DNA from: CAZCBD01 sp964496755
GTDB lineage: Bacteria > Bacteroidota > Ignavibacteria > Ignavibacteriales > Melioribacteraceae
Direction of reading: 5' to 3'
Length of the DNA: 5,689 nt
Assembly (NCBI GenBank): GCA_964496755.1
Contig: CAZCBD010000172.1
Location: 1-5,689 of the forward strand
Shown here: positions 1 through 5,394 of the stretch, piece by piece
Layout: each line of letters starts with the position of its first letter
Position numbering within the stretch: the first letter of the stretch is position 1
Position numbers and translations under genes: made by a program
The notes under the pieces: generated by a model
The model's database searches: none
What the model was told of the DNA's origin: nothing
Seen by the model: the letters and a program-made list of their open reading frames with translations, nothing else

Positions 1-278
1 CCATATTTAGATTTTTTGACAAAAAAAATCCTTTAAATTTTAAAAATCTTTTGAATCAAGAAATAGCACTTCAAAAAAATATTAGAGATTTGGAAAAAAA
101 GAAAAAAAAGCTTGAAAGAGAAATTTCAAAACCTTCGAATGCAAAAATAAAAGTAAACAGACGATTATATCCCGGGGCGGTTTTAATTATAAACAGAAGA
201 AAATTTATTGTTACCGAACAAATGTTAAATAAAACTTTTTATCTTGCTAAAGATGAAGATGAAATAATGTATGTTTAA
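1..278 (+). CDS. FapA/DUF342 family protein, C-terminal fragment (5' end outside window)
   Basis: Only the last 91 or so codons are present. The frame is open to the left edge (full codons from base 3), so the TTG at 51 is an internal Leu codon, not a start. The fragment begins with a Lys/Leu-rich stretch predicted to be a coiled coil (heptad-like, around LEKKKKKLEREI). It ends in a small beta-rich segment containing KIKVNRRLYPGAVLIINRRK and then TFYL plus an acidic tail. That order, helical hairpin then a short beta segment with a V-N-x-x-x-Y-P-G core, is the usual end of FapA/DUF342 proteins. These are cytoplasmic proteins linked in some bacteria to polar flagellar or surface-assembly functions, but in many genomes their role is unknown. 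No flagellar gene is visible here, so I would not infer motility. The stop is TAA at 276-278. Family call is fairly confident; function is not. Confidence 0.72.
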   Translation, partial: IFRFFDKKNPLNFKNLLNQEIALQKNIRDLEKKKKKLEREISKPSNAKIKVNRRLYPGAVLIINRRKFIVTEQMLNKTFYLAKDEDEIMYV

Positions 279-349
279 AGTTTATCTTACTAGTCTTAAT
301 TAAATTAATAATTTTTTTATGCATCCTTTTATTTATTTTACCAATTAAG

Positions 350-393
350 TATTTTTGTTTGTTTTAATTAAGCTTTACTAATAAACAAAAATA
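350..393. repeat. AT-rich inverted repeat upstream of buk
   Basis: Arms 350-363 (TATTTTTGTTTGTT) and 380-393 (AATAAACAAAAATA) pair at 13 of 14 positions, with a G-T wobble at 361/382, around a 16-nt spacer. The structure ends 28 nt before the buk start codon. It is not followed by a T-run on the plus strand, so it is a poor terminator for the upstream gene. It could be an operator or a leader hairpin. The left arm also contains TATTTTTG, which matches the Bacteroidota -7 box TAnnTTTG, but I see no matching TTG element at the right distance upstream. In such AT-rich DNA chance pairing is possible. Confidence 0.45.
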
Positions 394-410
394 AAGAATG
401 ATTTTTGGAC

Positions 411-415
411 GAGGA
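411..415 (+). promoter_or_regulatory. Ribosome binding site of buk
   Basis: GAGGA lies 6 nt before the ATG at 422. It is the clearest Shine-Dalgarno match in the window; the later genes have weak sites or none. It supports the chosen buk start. Confidence 0.65.
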
Positions 416-421
416 CGCTAA

Positions 422-1507
422 ATGCAAAGTTTTATAATTTTGACTATTAATCCGGGCTCTACTTCAACTAAAATTGGGCTTTTCGAAGATAAGAAATTAA
501 TTTTTAGTAAAAATCTTAAACATAGTGTTGAAGATTTAGAAAAATATGATTCAATTATTTCACAATATCAATTTAGAAAGAATTTAATATTGAAAGTTTT
601 GAAAGATGAAAATGTTGAATTGAAAAATATATCTGCAGTAGTTGCTCGTGGTGGGTTATTAAAACCTATTCAATCTGGGGTTTACGAAGTAAATAGTAAA
701 ATGATTGAAGATTTGAGGAGTTGTAAATACGGAGAGCATGCCAGTAATTTGGGTGGAATAATTGCTAAAGAAGTTGCTGACGATATAAAAGAAATTAAAG
801 CATATATTGCTGATCCGGTTGTTGTTGATGAAATGGAACCGATTGCAAAATTATCCGGGCATCCTGAATTTCAAAGAACCTCAATTTTTCATGCATTAAA
901 TCAGAAAGCAACTGCTAAAAAACATGCTGAAAAATTTAGCAAAAAATATTCTGAATTAAATTTAATTGTTGCTCATTTAGGTGGTGGAATAAGTGTAGGC
1001 GCTCATAAAAAGGGGCGAGTTATTGATGTTAACCAAGCTTTAAATGGTGATGGGCCATATTCACCTGAAAGATCAGGCACATTACCGGTTTTTGATTTGG
1101 TGAAAATGTGTTTTTCCGGTAAATATACGATCGAACAGGTAAAACAGTTGATAGTTGGGAAAGGTGGTTTTGCAGCTTATCTTGGTACTAATGATGCTTC
1201 GGAAGTTGAACGACTTGCTTTGGAAGGAAATAAAGAAGCAGATTTGTATCATTCGGGAATGGCTTATCAAGTTGCTAAAGAAATAGGTGCTATGGGGGCA
1301 GTCTTAGATGGAGAAGTAGATTTTATTCTTCTTACCGGTGGGATAGCTTACAATCAATACTTTGTGGAAAAAGTTGAAAAAAAAGTCAAATATTTGGCAC
1401 CAGTATATGTATATCCCGGTGAGGATGAATTATTAGCTTTAGCTGAAAATGGTTTGAGAGTTTTACGAGATGAAGAAAAAGTAAAAATATACGCTTTTAA
1501 TATATGA
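422..1507 (+). CDS. buk: Butyrate kinase (acetate/butyrate kinase family)
   Basis: Cytoplasmic enzyme of the acetokinase family (ASKHA fold) that interconverts butyryl phosphate plus ADP with butyrate plus ATP. It normally follows phosphotransbutyrylase (Ptb) in butyrate or branched-chain acid metabolism. The 361-residue length fits the family (about 355-360). Visible motifs are the N-terminal phosphate loop NPGSTSTK (10-17), ARGG with GVYEV (75-78, 86-90), SIFHALNQKA (154-163), the second phosphate motif HLGGGISV (185-192) with DGPYSPERSGTLP (210-222), and the adenosine motif LTGGIAY (304-310). The start is an ATG 6 nt after GAGGA. No ptb is adjacent: the upstream neighbour is a FapA-type gene and a terminator follows, so buk looks monocistronic. 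Isobutyrate, isovalerate or propionate could also be substrates; sequence alone cannot choose among them. Acetate kinase is less likely given the shorter length and Buk-type motifs. Confidence 0.93.
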   Translation: MQSFIILTINPGSTSTKIGLFEDKKLIFSKNLKHSVEDLEKYDSIISQYQFRKNLILKVLKDENVELKNISAVVARGGLLKPIQSGVYEVNSKMIEDLRSCKYGEHASNLGGIIAKEVADDIKEIKAYIADPVVVDEMEPIAKLSGHPEFQRTSIFHALNQKATAKKHAEKFSKKYSELNLIVAHLGGGISVGAHKKGRVIDVNQALNGDGPYSPERSGTLPVFDLVKMCFSGKYTIEQVKQLIVGKGGFAAYLGTNDASEVERLALEGNKEADLYHSGMAYQVAKEIGAMGAVLDGEVDFILLTGGIAYNQYFVEKVEKKVKYLAPVYVYPGEDELLALAENGLRVLRDEEKVKIYAFNI

Positions 1508-1514
1508 AATCTAT

Positions 1515-1547
1515 AAGCCTCTAAATTATAATGATAGAGGCTTTTTT
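1515..1547 (+). terminator. Intrinsic terminator of buk
   Basis: A perfect 9-bp stem, AAGCCTCTA (1515-1523) with TAGAGGCTT (1535-1543), encloses an 11-nt loop. The right arm runs straight into a T6 tract (1542-1547). It begins 8 nt after the buk stop codon and should end that transcript. Confidence 0.88.
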
Positions 1548-1674
1548 ATTGTGCTATTTGATAGAATTTATGAATAAAATGAATAATAAAAATTGTTTTT
1601 ACGAAAAAAAACAAAGGTAACGAAGTTTGTAAAGAATAAAACCTCAGCATAAAAATATTGAAATTAGAATTTAA

Positions 1675-1748
1675 AGGCGGCGATCGGAACGCCCCGCCGA
1701 GTGGCGGGGTTGCAGACTTTTGCCATAAATTGCTTGGTCGGGTTGCAA
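1675..1748 (-). pseudogene. Decayed duplicate of tRNA-Cys
   Basis: This segment is a broken copy of the tRNA-Cys gene at 1900-1973. Bases 1675-1688 match 1900-1913 exactly (14 nt: the discriminator position, the 3' acceptor strand and the start of the T-arm). Bases 1711-1748 align without gaps to 1937-1974 at an offset of 226, with many mismatches, a good share of them C/T or A/G changes. The anticodon triplet GCA is still readable at 1711-1713. Between the two blocks a GC-rich hairpin replaces the T-loop, variable region and one anticodon-stem strand. The 5' acceptor strand no longer pairs with the 3' strand, the anticodon stem is lost, and the encoded CCA is absent. It cannot fold as a tRNA. 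The copied 5' flank follows at 1747-1768. Confidence 0.75.
1692..1709. repeat. GC-rich perfect hairpin inside the tRNA remnant
   Basis: CCCCGCC (1692-1698) and GGCGGGG (1703-1709) form a perfect 7-bp all-GC stem around the tetraloop GAGT, with one extra G-T wobble pair outside (1691/1710). All 14 stem bases are G or C in a region that is otherwise strongly AT-rich, and no T-run follows on either strand, so it is not a standard terminator. It resembles small REP-like palindromes. Whether it recurs in this genome cannot be seen from one window. Confidence 0.6.
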
Positions 1749-1768
1749 AAATGCAAACAACAAAAAAA
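1747..1768. repeat. Duplicated tRNA-Cys 5' flank, distal copy
   Basis: These 22 bases are identical to 1981-2002. Both contain AATGCAAACAAC followed by an A-run. In each case the sequence sits on the 5' side (minus-strand sense) of a tRNA-Cys copy. It shows that the duplication included upstream DNA as well as the tRNA body. The offset is 234 here against 226 inside the tRNA, so the remnant has lost about 8 nt. Confidence 0.75.
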
Positions 1769-1899
1769 AGAAATATTGAGATTATTGAAGGAAATATCGA
1801 GACAAAATTACATCTTTAGTTAGTAATCAAATAAAAAAAACAAATGAAAATTAAAGTGGGGAATTATAATAAAAATTGAAAGAGTGAATAAAGAAATGG

Positions 1900-1973
<74 letters not shown>

Positions 1974-1980
1974 AAAACAT

Positions 1981-2002
1981 AAAAATGCAAACAACAAAAA
2001 AA
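1981..2002. repeat. Duplicated tRNA-Cys 5' flank, proximal copy
   Basis: This is the partner of the 22-base repeat at 1747-1768. It lies between the intact tRNA-Cys gene and the terminator of tRNA-Gly. The terminator hairpin itself is not part of the repeated block. Confidence 0.75.
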
Positions 2003-2003
2003 G

Positions 2004-2032
2004 AAAAAAAAATCCACAAACAGTGGATTTTT
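2004..2032 (-). terminator. Intrinsic terminator between tRNA-Gly and tRNA-Cys
   Basis: On the minus strand a perfect 10-bp stem (2032-2023 with 2017-2008, core ATCCAC/GTGGAT) closes a 5-nt loop. It runs into a continuous T-run from 2012 to 2004, interrupted by one C and followed by more Ts. It begins 2 nt past the tRNA-Gly discriminator and so suits termination of that tRNA. On the plus strand the right arm is followed by only TTAGAG, so termination there is less likely. Confidence 0.8.
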
Positions 2033-2034
2033 AG

Positions 2035-2107
<73 letters not shown>

Positions 2108-2225
2108 AGAAACAACAAATTATCAAAAATCACAGACTTAAATATATTAGTTTTGGAAATATAGTTCAAGTTAAAAAAGAAAAAATAATTATTTTATTTT
2201 GTTATTCGGGTGTTTGCAGTAAGAT

Positions 2226-2253
2226 TTGGAATTTGAATTGTGATAAGTATGAT
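2226..2253 (+). promoter_or_regulatory. Candidate promoter for the pcm-miaA-prfB cluster
   Basis: TTGGAA (2226-2231) and TATGAT (2248-2253) are separated by 16 nt. They match 4 of 6 and 5 of 6 bases of the sigma-70 boxes. They lie within the 211-bp gap between the divergent tRNA-Gly gene and pcm. Transcription would start near 2260 and leave a leader of about 60 nt. In an AT-rich genome such matches arise by chance, and Bacteroidota-type sigma factors prefer a different -7 box, which I do not see here. Confidence 0.35.
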
Positions 2254-2318
2254 AAAATCAATCAACAAAAATTTAAAAAATAAATTGTATTTTTACTATT
2301 AAAATTATTAAGGTTAAA

Positions 2319-2951
2319 ATGTACGAAGACAAAAGGGAAGAACTTATAAAAAAGCTTGCTTGCAGGATTAAAGATAAAAGGGTACTTGAAGCAATGTTAA
2401 ATGTAGAAAGGCATCTTTTTGTACCGGAAATAATGAAATTAAATGCATACGAAGATGTTGCTCTTCCAATAGGGAATGAACAAACTATTTCGCAACCTAC
2501 AACAGTAGCAATAATGACAGAAGCATTAGCCTTAAAACCCGGAAGTAAAGTGCTGGAAATTGGAACGGGCTCGGGTTACCAAGCTGCTGTTTTGTTAGCT
2601 ATGGGAATGAAAGTATTTTCAATTGAAAGGCAAGAAAATATTTTTTTTGCTACCAGAAAATTATTTGACGATTTGCAATTAAGAGCTGTACTTAAAATGG
2701 GCGATGGTACTTTAGGGTGGGACGAATTTGCTCCTTTTGATGGAATAATTGTTACAGCCGGTGCACCTAAGGTTCCAATAAATTTAACCAAACAAATTGC
2801 TGTTGGTGGCAAAATGGTTGTGCCTGTTGGTGATAAAAATAAGCAGTCGCTTGTAATTATTTCAAAAGTTTCTGAAAATGAATTGGAAGTTGAAGAAATT
2901 CCAAACTTTACTTTTGTTCCATTAATCGGGAAAAACGGGTGGAAAAATTAG
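2319..2951 (+). CDS. pcm: Protein-L-isoaspartate O-methyltransferase
   Basis: Cytoplasmic SAM-dependent repair enzyme that methylates L-isoaspartyl residues formed by ageing of Asn and Asp in proteins, allowing return to normal Asp. The 210-residue length is typical (about 205-220). Visible family features are NVERHLFVP (28-36), the substrate-binding block QTISQPTTVAIMTEAL (55-70), the SAM-binding motif VLEIGTGSGYQ (78-88), the acidic strand end SIER (101-104), PFDGIIVTAGAPKVP (139-153), GGKMVVPVG (163-171) and the C-terminal FVPLIGKNGW (199-208). There is no signal peptide, unlike some periplasmic relatives. The ATG at 2319 is preceded by a modest AAGG at 2310-2313, 5 nt upstream. It is the first gene of a tight plus-strand cluster, and its last 13 nt overlap the start of miaA. 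Confidence 0.94.
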   Translation: MYEDKREELIKKLACRIKDKRVLEAMLNVERHLFVPEIMKLNAYEDVALPIGNEQTISQPTTVAIMTEALALKPGSKVLEIGTGSGYQAAVLLAMGMKVFSIERQENIFFATRKLFDDLQLRAVLKMGDGTLGWDEFAPFDGIIVTAGAPKVPINLTKQIAVGGKMVVPVGDKNKQSLVIISKVSENELEVEEIPNFTFVPLIGKNGWKN

Positions 2952-3892
2952 TACTTGTTTTAATTGGCCCTACTGCATCGGGAAAAACCGAACTATCTTA
3001 TTTTGTTTATAGGTGGTTAAAGGAAATAAATCTTGAGGCTGAAATTATTTCTGCCGATAGCAGACAATTTTACAAAATACTTTCAATTGGAACCGCTAAA
3101 CCTACGAATGAAGAATTAAAAATTTTAAAACATAATTTTGTTGATTTTTTGAACCCGGATGTTGATTATAATATTAGCAAGTTTGAAAATGATGCTTTAA
3201 AAAAAATCGAAGAATTATTTAAAGAAAGCAAAATTCCAATAGTTGTTGGGGGATCCGGACTTTATATCAAATCCTTGATTGAAGGGATTTTCAGTGAGGT
3301 TGACACAGATGAAAAACTTAGAGCGGAATTAAAAAGAATCAAGGAAGAAAAGGGAAATGAATTTATTTATGATATGCTGAAAGAAGCTGATCCTTATACA
3401 GCCGAAAAAATGTTGCCCTCAAATTGGAAGCGGGTAATTAGAGCCTTGGAAGTTTTTCAGTTAACAGGAAAATCATTTAGAAGATTACAAGAGACATATA
3501 AGCGCCAGACAGATGTTAAATTTTTGCAAGTTGGATTGAATTGGGATAGAGATGTGTTATATCAAAATATTGAAATGCGCGTGGATAAAATGATAAAACA
3601 AGGTTTGGTAGAGGAGGTTAAAGCAATATTAAATATGGGCTACTCTAAAGAATTAAATTCATTAAACACTGTTGGATATAAGGAAATAATTAAATATTTG
3701 GAAAATGAAATTTCTTTGGAAAGAGCAATTGAATTAATTAAAAGAAATACACGCAGATTTGCGAAAAGACAGTTAACATGGTTCCGTGCAGATAAATCGA
3801 TTAAATGGTTTAACATAAATGATAAAAATGAATTACCCGAAATTGCAAAACAAATTGTAACCGATTACCTTAAAATTGTAAGTGAGAAATAA
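2939..3892 (+). CDS. miaA: tRNA dimethylallyltransferase
   Basis: Transfers the dimethylallyl group from DMAPP to N6 of A37 in tRNAs that read codons beginning with U; MiaB then usually methylthiolates it. The protein has 317 residues, the usual length. Motifs are the P-loop-like GPTASGKT (10-17), ADSRQFYKILSIGTAKPT (39-56) with the catalytic Asp at about 40, FLNPDVDYNISKF (70-82), VVGGSGLYIKSL (102-113), WKRVIRALEVFQLTGKS (163-179), NTVGYKEI (243-250) and NTRRFAKRQLTWFR (270-283). The start is a GTG inside the end of pcm (13-nt overlap). It is chosen because the P-loop begins only 9 residues later, no ATG lies before that motif, and GTG gives the normal MiaA N-terminus. The ribosome binding site is weak (GGG at 2928-2930), consistent with translational coupling to pcm. 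The tRNA-Cys in this window reads UGC/UGU and so belongs to the class MiaA modifies, which is incidental. Confidence 0.96.
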   Translation: MEKLVLVLIGPTASGKTELSYFVYRWLKEINLEAEIISADSRQFYKILSIGTAKPTNEELKILKHNFVDFLNPDVDYNISKFENDALKKIEELFKESKIPIVVGGSGLYIKSLIEGIFSEVDTDEKLRAELKRIKEEKGNEFIYDMLKEADPYTAEKMLPSNWKRVIRALEVFQLTGKSFRRLQETYKRQTDVKFLQVGLNWDRDVLYQNIEMRVDKMIKQGLVEEVKAILNMGYSKELNSLNTVGYKEIIKYLENEISLERAIELIKRNTRRFAKRQLTWFRADKSIKWFNINDKNELPEIAKQIVTDYLKIVSEK

Positions 3893-3894
3893 GA

Positions 3895-4995
3895 ATGTTC
3901 GAGAATTATTTAAAAGAAATTAAAACATATAAAAATAAAGTTGAAAATCTTTTTGAAAATCTTAAAATAGAAGAAAAAAAGGCAAAGATTGAAGAATTAA
4001 AAAAAGAAACGGAAAACCCCAACTTTTGGGATGAACAAAGCAAAGCCCAATTAGTTTTACAGAAAATAAAATCGTTGGAAGAATGGACTAATGCGTGGGA
4101 TAAATTAAACGATTTATATAACGGAACAGTTGAGTTTATTGAATTGGCCGAGTTGGAAGAAGATGAAAACTTAACATCGGAAATTGAAAATGAAATCGCT
4201 AAATTTATTGCAACTCTTGAAGATGTTGAAATGAAAAGCATGCTTAGTGGCAAAGATGATATGCGCGATTGTATTTTGACAATTCATTCAGGAGCCGGAG
4301 GAACCGAAGCACAAGATTGGGCTGAAATGCTTATGAGAATGTATTTAAGATGGGGAGAAAAAAATAATTTTAAAATGACCGTTTTGGATGTATTGGATGG
4401 TGATGGTGCCGGAATAAAAAGTGCAACCATCGAGGTGAAAGGTAACTATGCTTATGGTTATTTAAAGGCTGAAAATGGGGTTCACAGATTAGTGCGTATT
4501 TCACCTTTTGATTCAAACAAAAGAAGACATACTTCATTTGCTTCTGTTTTCGTGATTCCGGAAGTTGATGATTCTATTGAAATTGAAGTTAACCCTGCCG
4601 ATTTAAGAATTGATACTTACCGTTCCGGAGGTAAAGGCGGGCAAAATGTAAATAAAGTGGAAACCGCAGTTCGGATTACTCACATTCCCACAAATACTGT
4701 TGCCGCTTGTCAAAATGAACGCTCACAACTCCAAAATAAAGTGAATGCAATGAAATTATTAAAATCAAAGTTGTATCAACTTGAATTGGAAAAGCAAATG
4801 GCCGAATTAGACGAAGTTGAAAAAGGTAAAATGAAAATTGAATGGGGAAGCCAAATACGTTCATATGTTTTTCACCCTTACAATATGGTTAAAGATCATC
4901 GTACGAATGTTGAAACTTCCGATACTCAAGGAGTAATGGATGGCGAGATTTCTAACTTTATTAAATCCTTTTTATTAAAATTTTCAAATGCGTAA
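3895..4995 (+). CDS. prfB: Peptide chain release factor 2 (read without frameshift)
   Basis: Class I release factor that recognises UAA and UGA in the ribosomal A site and triggers peptide release. The 366-residue length is normal. The N-terminal domain is mostly helical and strongly charged (1-115). A conserved core follows with HSGAGGTEAQDWAEM (131-145) and the stop-recognition tripeptide SPF (203-205) within GVHRLVRISPFDSNKRRHTSF. The catalytic GGQ is at 248-250 in SGGKGGQNVNKVETAVRI. The C-terminal part has WGSQIRSYV (317-325) and VKDHRT (332-337). SPF rather than PxT marks it as RF2, not RF1. Unlike E. coli prfB there is no in-frame UGA near codon 26; the frame is continuous, so the usual frameshift autoregulation is absent. 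Only 2 nt separate it from the miaA stop, and no good ribosome binding site is seen. Its last 8 nt overlap the next gene. Confidence 0.97.
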   Translation: MFENYLKEIKTYKNKVENLFENLKIEEKKAKIEELKKETENPNFWDEQSKAQLVLQKIKSLEEWTNAWDKLNDLYNGTVEFIELAELEEDENLTSEIENEIAKFIATLEDVEMKSMLSGKDDMRDCILTIHSGAGGTEAQDWAEMLMRMYLRWGEKNNFKMTVLDVLDGDGAGIKSATIEVKGNYAYGYLKAENGVHRLVRISPFDSNKRRHTSFASVFVIPEVDDSIEIEVNPADLRIDTYRSGGKGGQNVNKVETAVRITHIPTNTVAACQNERSQLQNKVNAMKLLKSKLYQLELEKQMAELDEVEKGKMKIEWGSQIRSYVFHPYNMVKDHRTNVETSDTQGVMDGEISNFIKSFLLKFSNA

Positions 4996-5335
4996 AAAAA
5001 ATCAAAAAGAAAAAAATACCTTTTTTGAAAGGGTATATAAAATTGTTGCACAAATTCCATACGGAAAAGTGGCAACTTATGGTGATATTGCCGAAGCTTG
5101 TGGTTCCCGTTCCTCGGCTAGAATGGTTGGTTGGGTTGTAAACGGAGCCGCAGGTAAATTGCCTTGCCATCGTGTTGTAAATCGTTACGGAGCATTAACC
5201 GGAAAAATGCATTTTGGAGATCCGGATTTAATGAGGGATTTGCTTGAATCCGAAGGAGTAACCTTTAAAGATGATGATTGTGTGAATCTGAAAAAACATT
5301 TGTGGAAACCTGAAAAAACATTTGTGGAAACCTGA
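4988..5335 (+). CDS. Small MGMT-domain protein (alkyltransferase or alkyltransferase-like, DNA repair)
   Basis: A 115-residue protein made of just the DNA-binding/active-site domain of the O6-alkylguanine-DNA alkyltransferase (MGMT) family, with no N-terminal Ada/Ogt-type domain. Visible features are FFERVYKIVAQIPYGKVATYGDIA (12-35), the helix-turn-helix with SARMVGWVVNG (43-53) including the likely arginine finger R45, the acceptor motif PCHRVV (59-64) with Cys60, and LLESEG (85-90), whose Glu89 fits the usual Cys-His-Glu network. Y31 matches the conserved Tyr. Many proteins of this short class have Trp or Ala in place of the Cys and bind damaged bases without repair; here the Cys is kept, so real transferase activity is possible. 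The ATG overlaps the prfB stop by 8 nt without a Shine-Dalgarno site, pointing to coupled translation. The C-terminal residues after LWKP are altered by a tandem repeat. Confidence 0.88.
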   Translation: MRKKNQKEKNTFFERVYKIVAQIPYGKVATYGDIAEACGSRSSARMVGWVVNGAAGKLPCHRVVNRYGALTGKMHFGDPDLMRDLLESEGVTFKDDDCVNLKKHLWKPEKTFVET

Positions 5336-5362
5336 AAAAACATTTGTGGAAACCTGAAAAAA
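5288..5362 (+). repeat. 22-bp tandem repeat, about 3.4 copies, across the end of the MGMT-like gene
   Basis: Three identical 22-bp units lie at 5288-5309, 5310-5331 and 5332-5353. A 9-nt partial unit (CTGAAAAAA) follows at 5354-5362. The unit contains CATTTGTGGAAAC after an A6 run. Because 22 is not a multiple of three, the frame changes from copy to copy: copy 1 encodes LKKHLWK, copy 2 is read as EKTFVET, and the TGA stop (5333-5335) falls at the start of copy 3. The rest is noncoding. Confidence 0.97.
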
Positions 5363-5394
5363 TTTAAGCCCCAAAAATTCGAGGCTTGAATTTT
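5359..5394. terminator. Bidirectional terminator hairpin between convergent genes
   Basis: The stem pairs AAAATTTAAGCC (5359-5370) with GGCTTGAATTTT (5383-5394), 12 pairs with one G-T wobble, around a 12-nt loop. On the minus strand the core GGGGCTTAAA is followed by T6 and then C, a good terminator for the gene ending at 5393. On the plus strand the tract is TTTTA, weaker but usable for the pcm-to-MGMT-like cluster. The left arm overlaps the final partial repeat unit. Confidence 0.65.

Larger units (their letters stand above)
1508..1899. other. Stretch without protein genes between buk and tRNA-Cys
   Basis: Apart from the buk terminator (1515-1547) and the tRNA-Cys remnant with its flank (1675-1770), I see nothing that supports a gene. 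Bases 1548-1674 and 1771-1896 are A-rich and lack a convincing hairpin, promoter or coding pattern. A 22-codon frame, 1751-1819, starts at an ATG inside the duplicated tRNA flank and has no ribosome binding site; I do not call it. No clear terminator follows tRNA-Cys on the minus strand. Confidence 0.6.

Noticed and set aside
51..278. A complete 75-residue gene starting at TTG 51
   Set aside because: The same frame is open to the window edge and the segment is the usual C-terminus of a much longer family, so the gene is truncated by the window.
1612..1619. Minus-strand TACCTTTG, a match to the TAnnTTTG promoter box
   Set aside because: There is no partner element at the expected distance and it would drive only antisense transcription into the buk terminator.
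1751..1819. 22-codon plus-strand frame starting ATGCAAACAAC
   Set aside because: The start lies in the duplicated tRNA flank, there is no ribosome binding site, and the composition is just the local A-rich spacer.
3906..4253. 115-residue minus-strand frame opposite prfB
   Set aside because: It is a Ser/Phe-rich shadow of the Lys/Glu-rich prfB coding strand with no family resemblance.
5288..5362. CRISPR-like array
   Set aside because: The units are directly adjacent with no spacers and only 22 bp long, so this is a simple tandem repeat.
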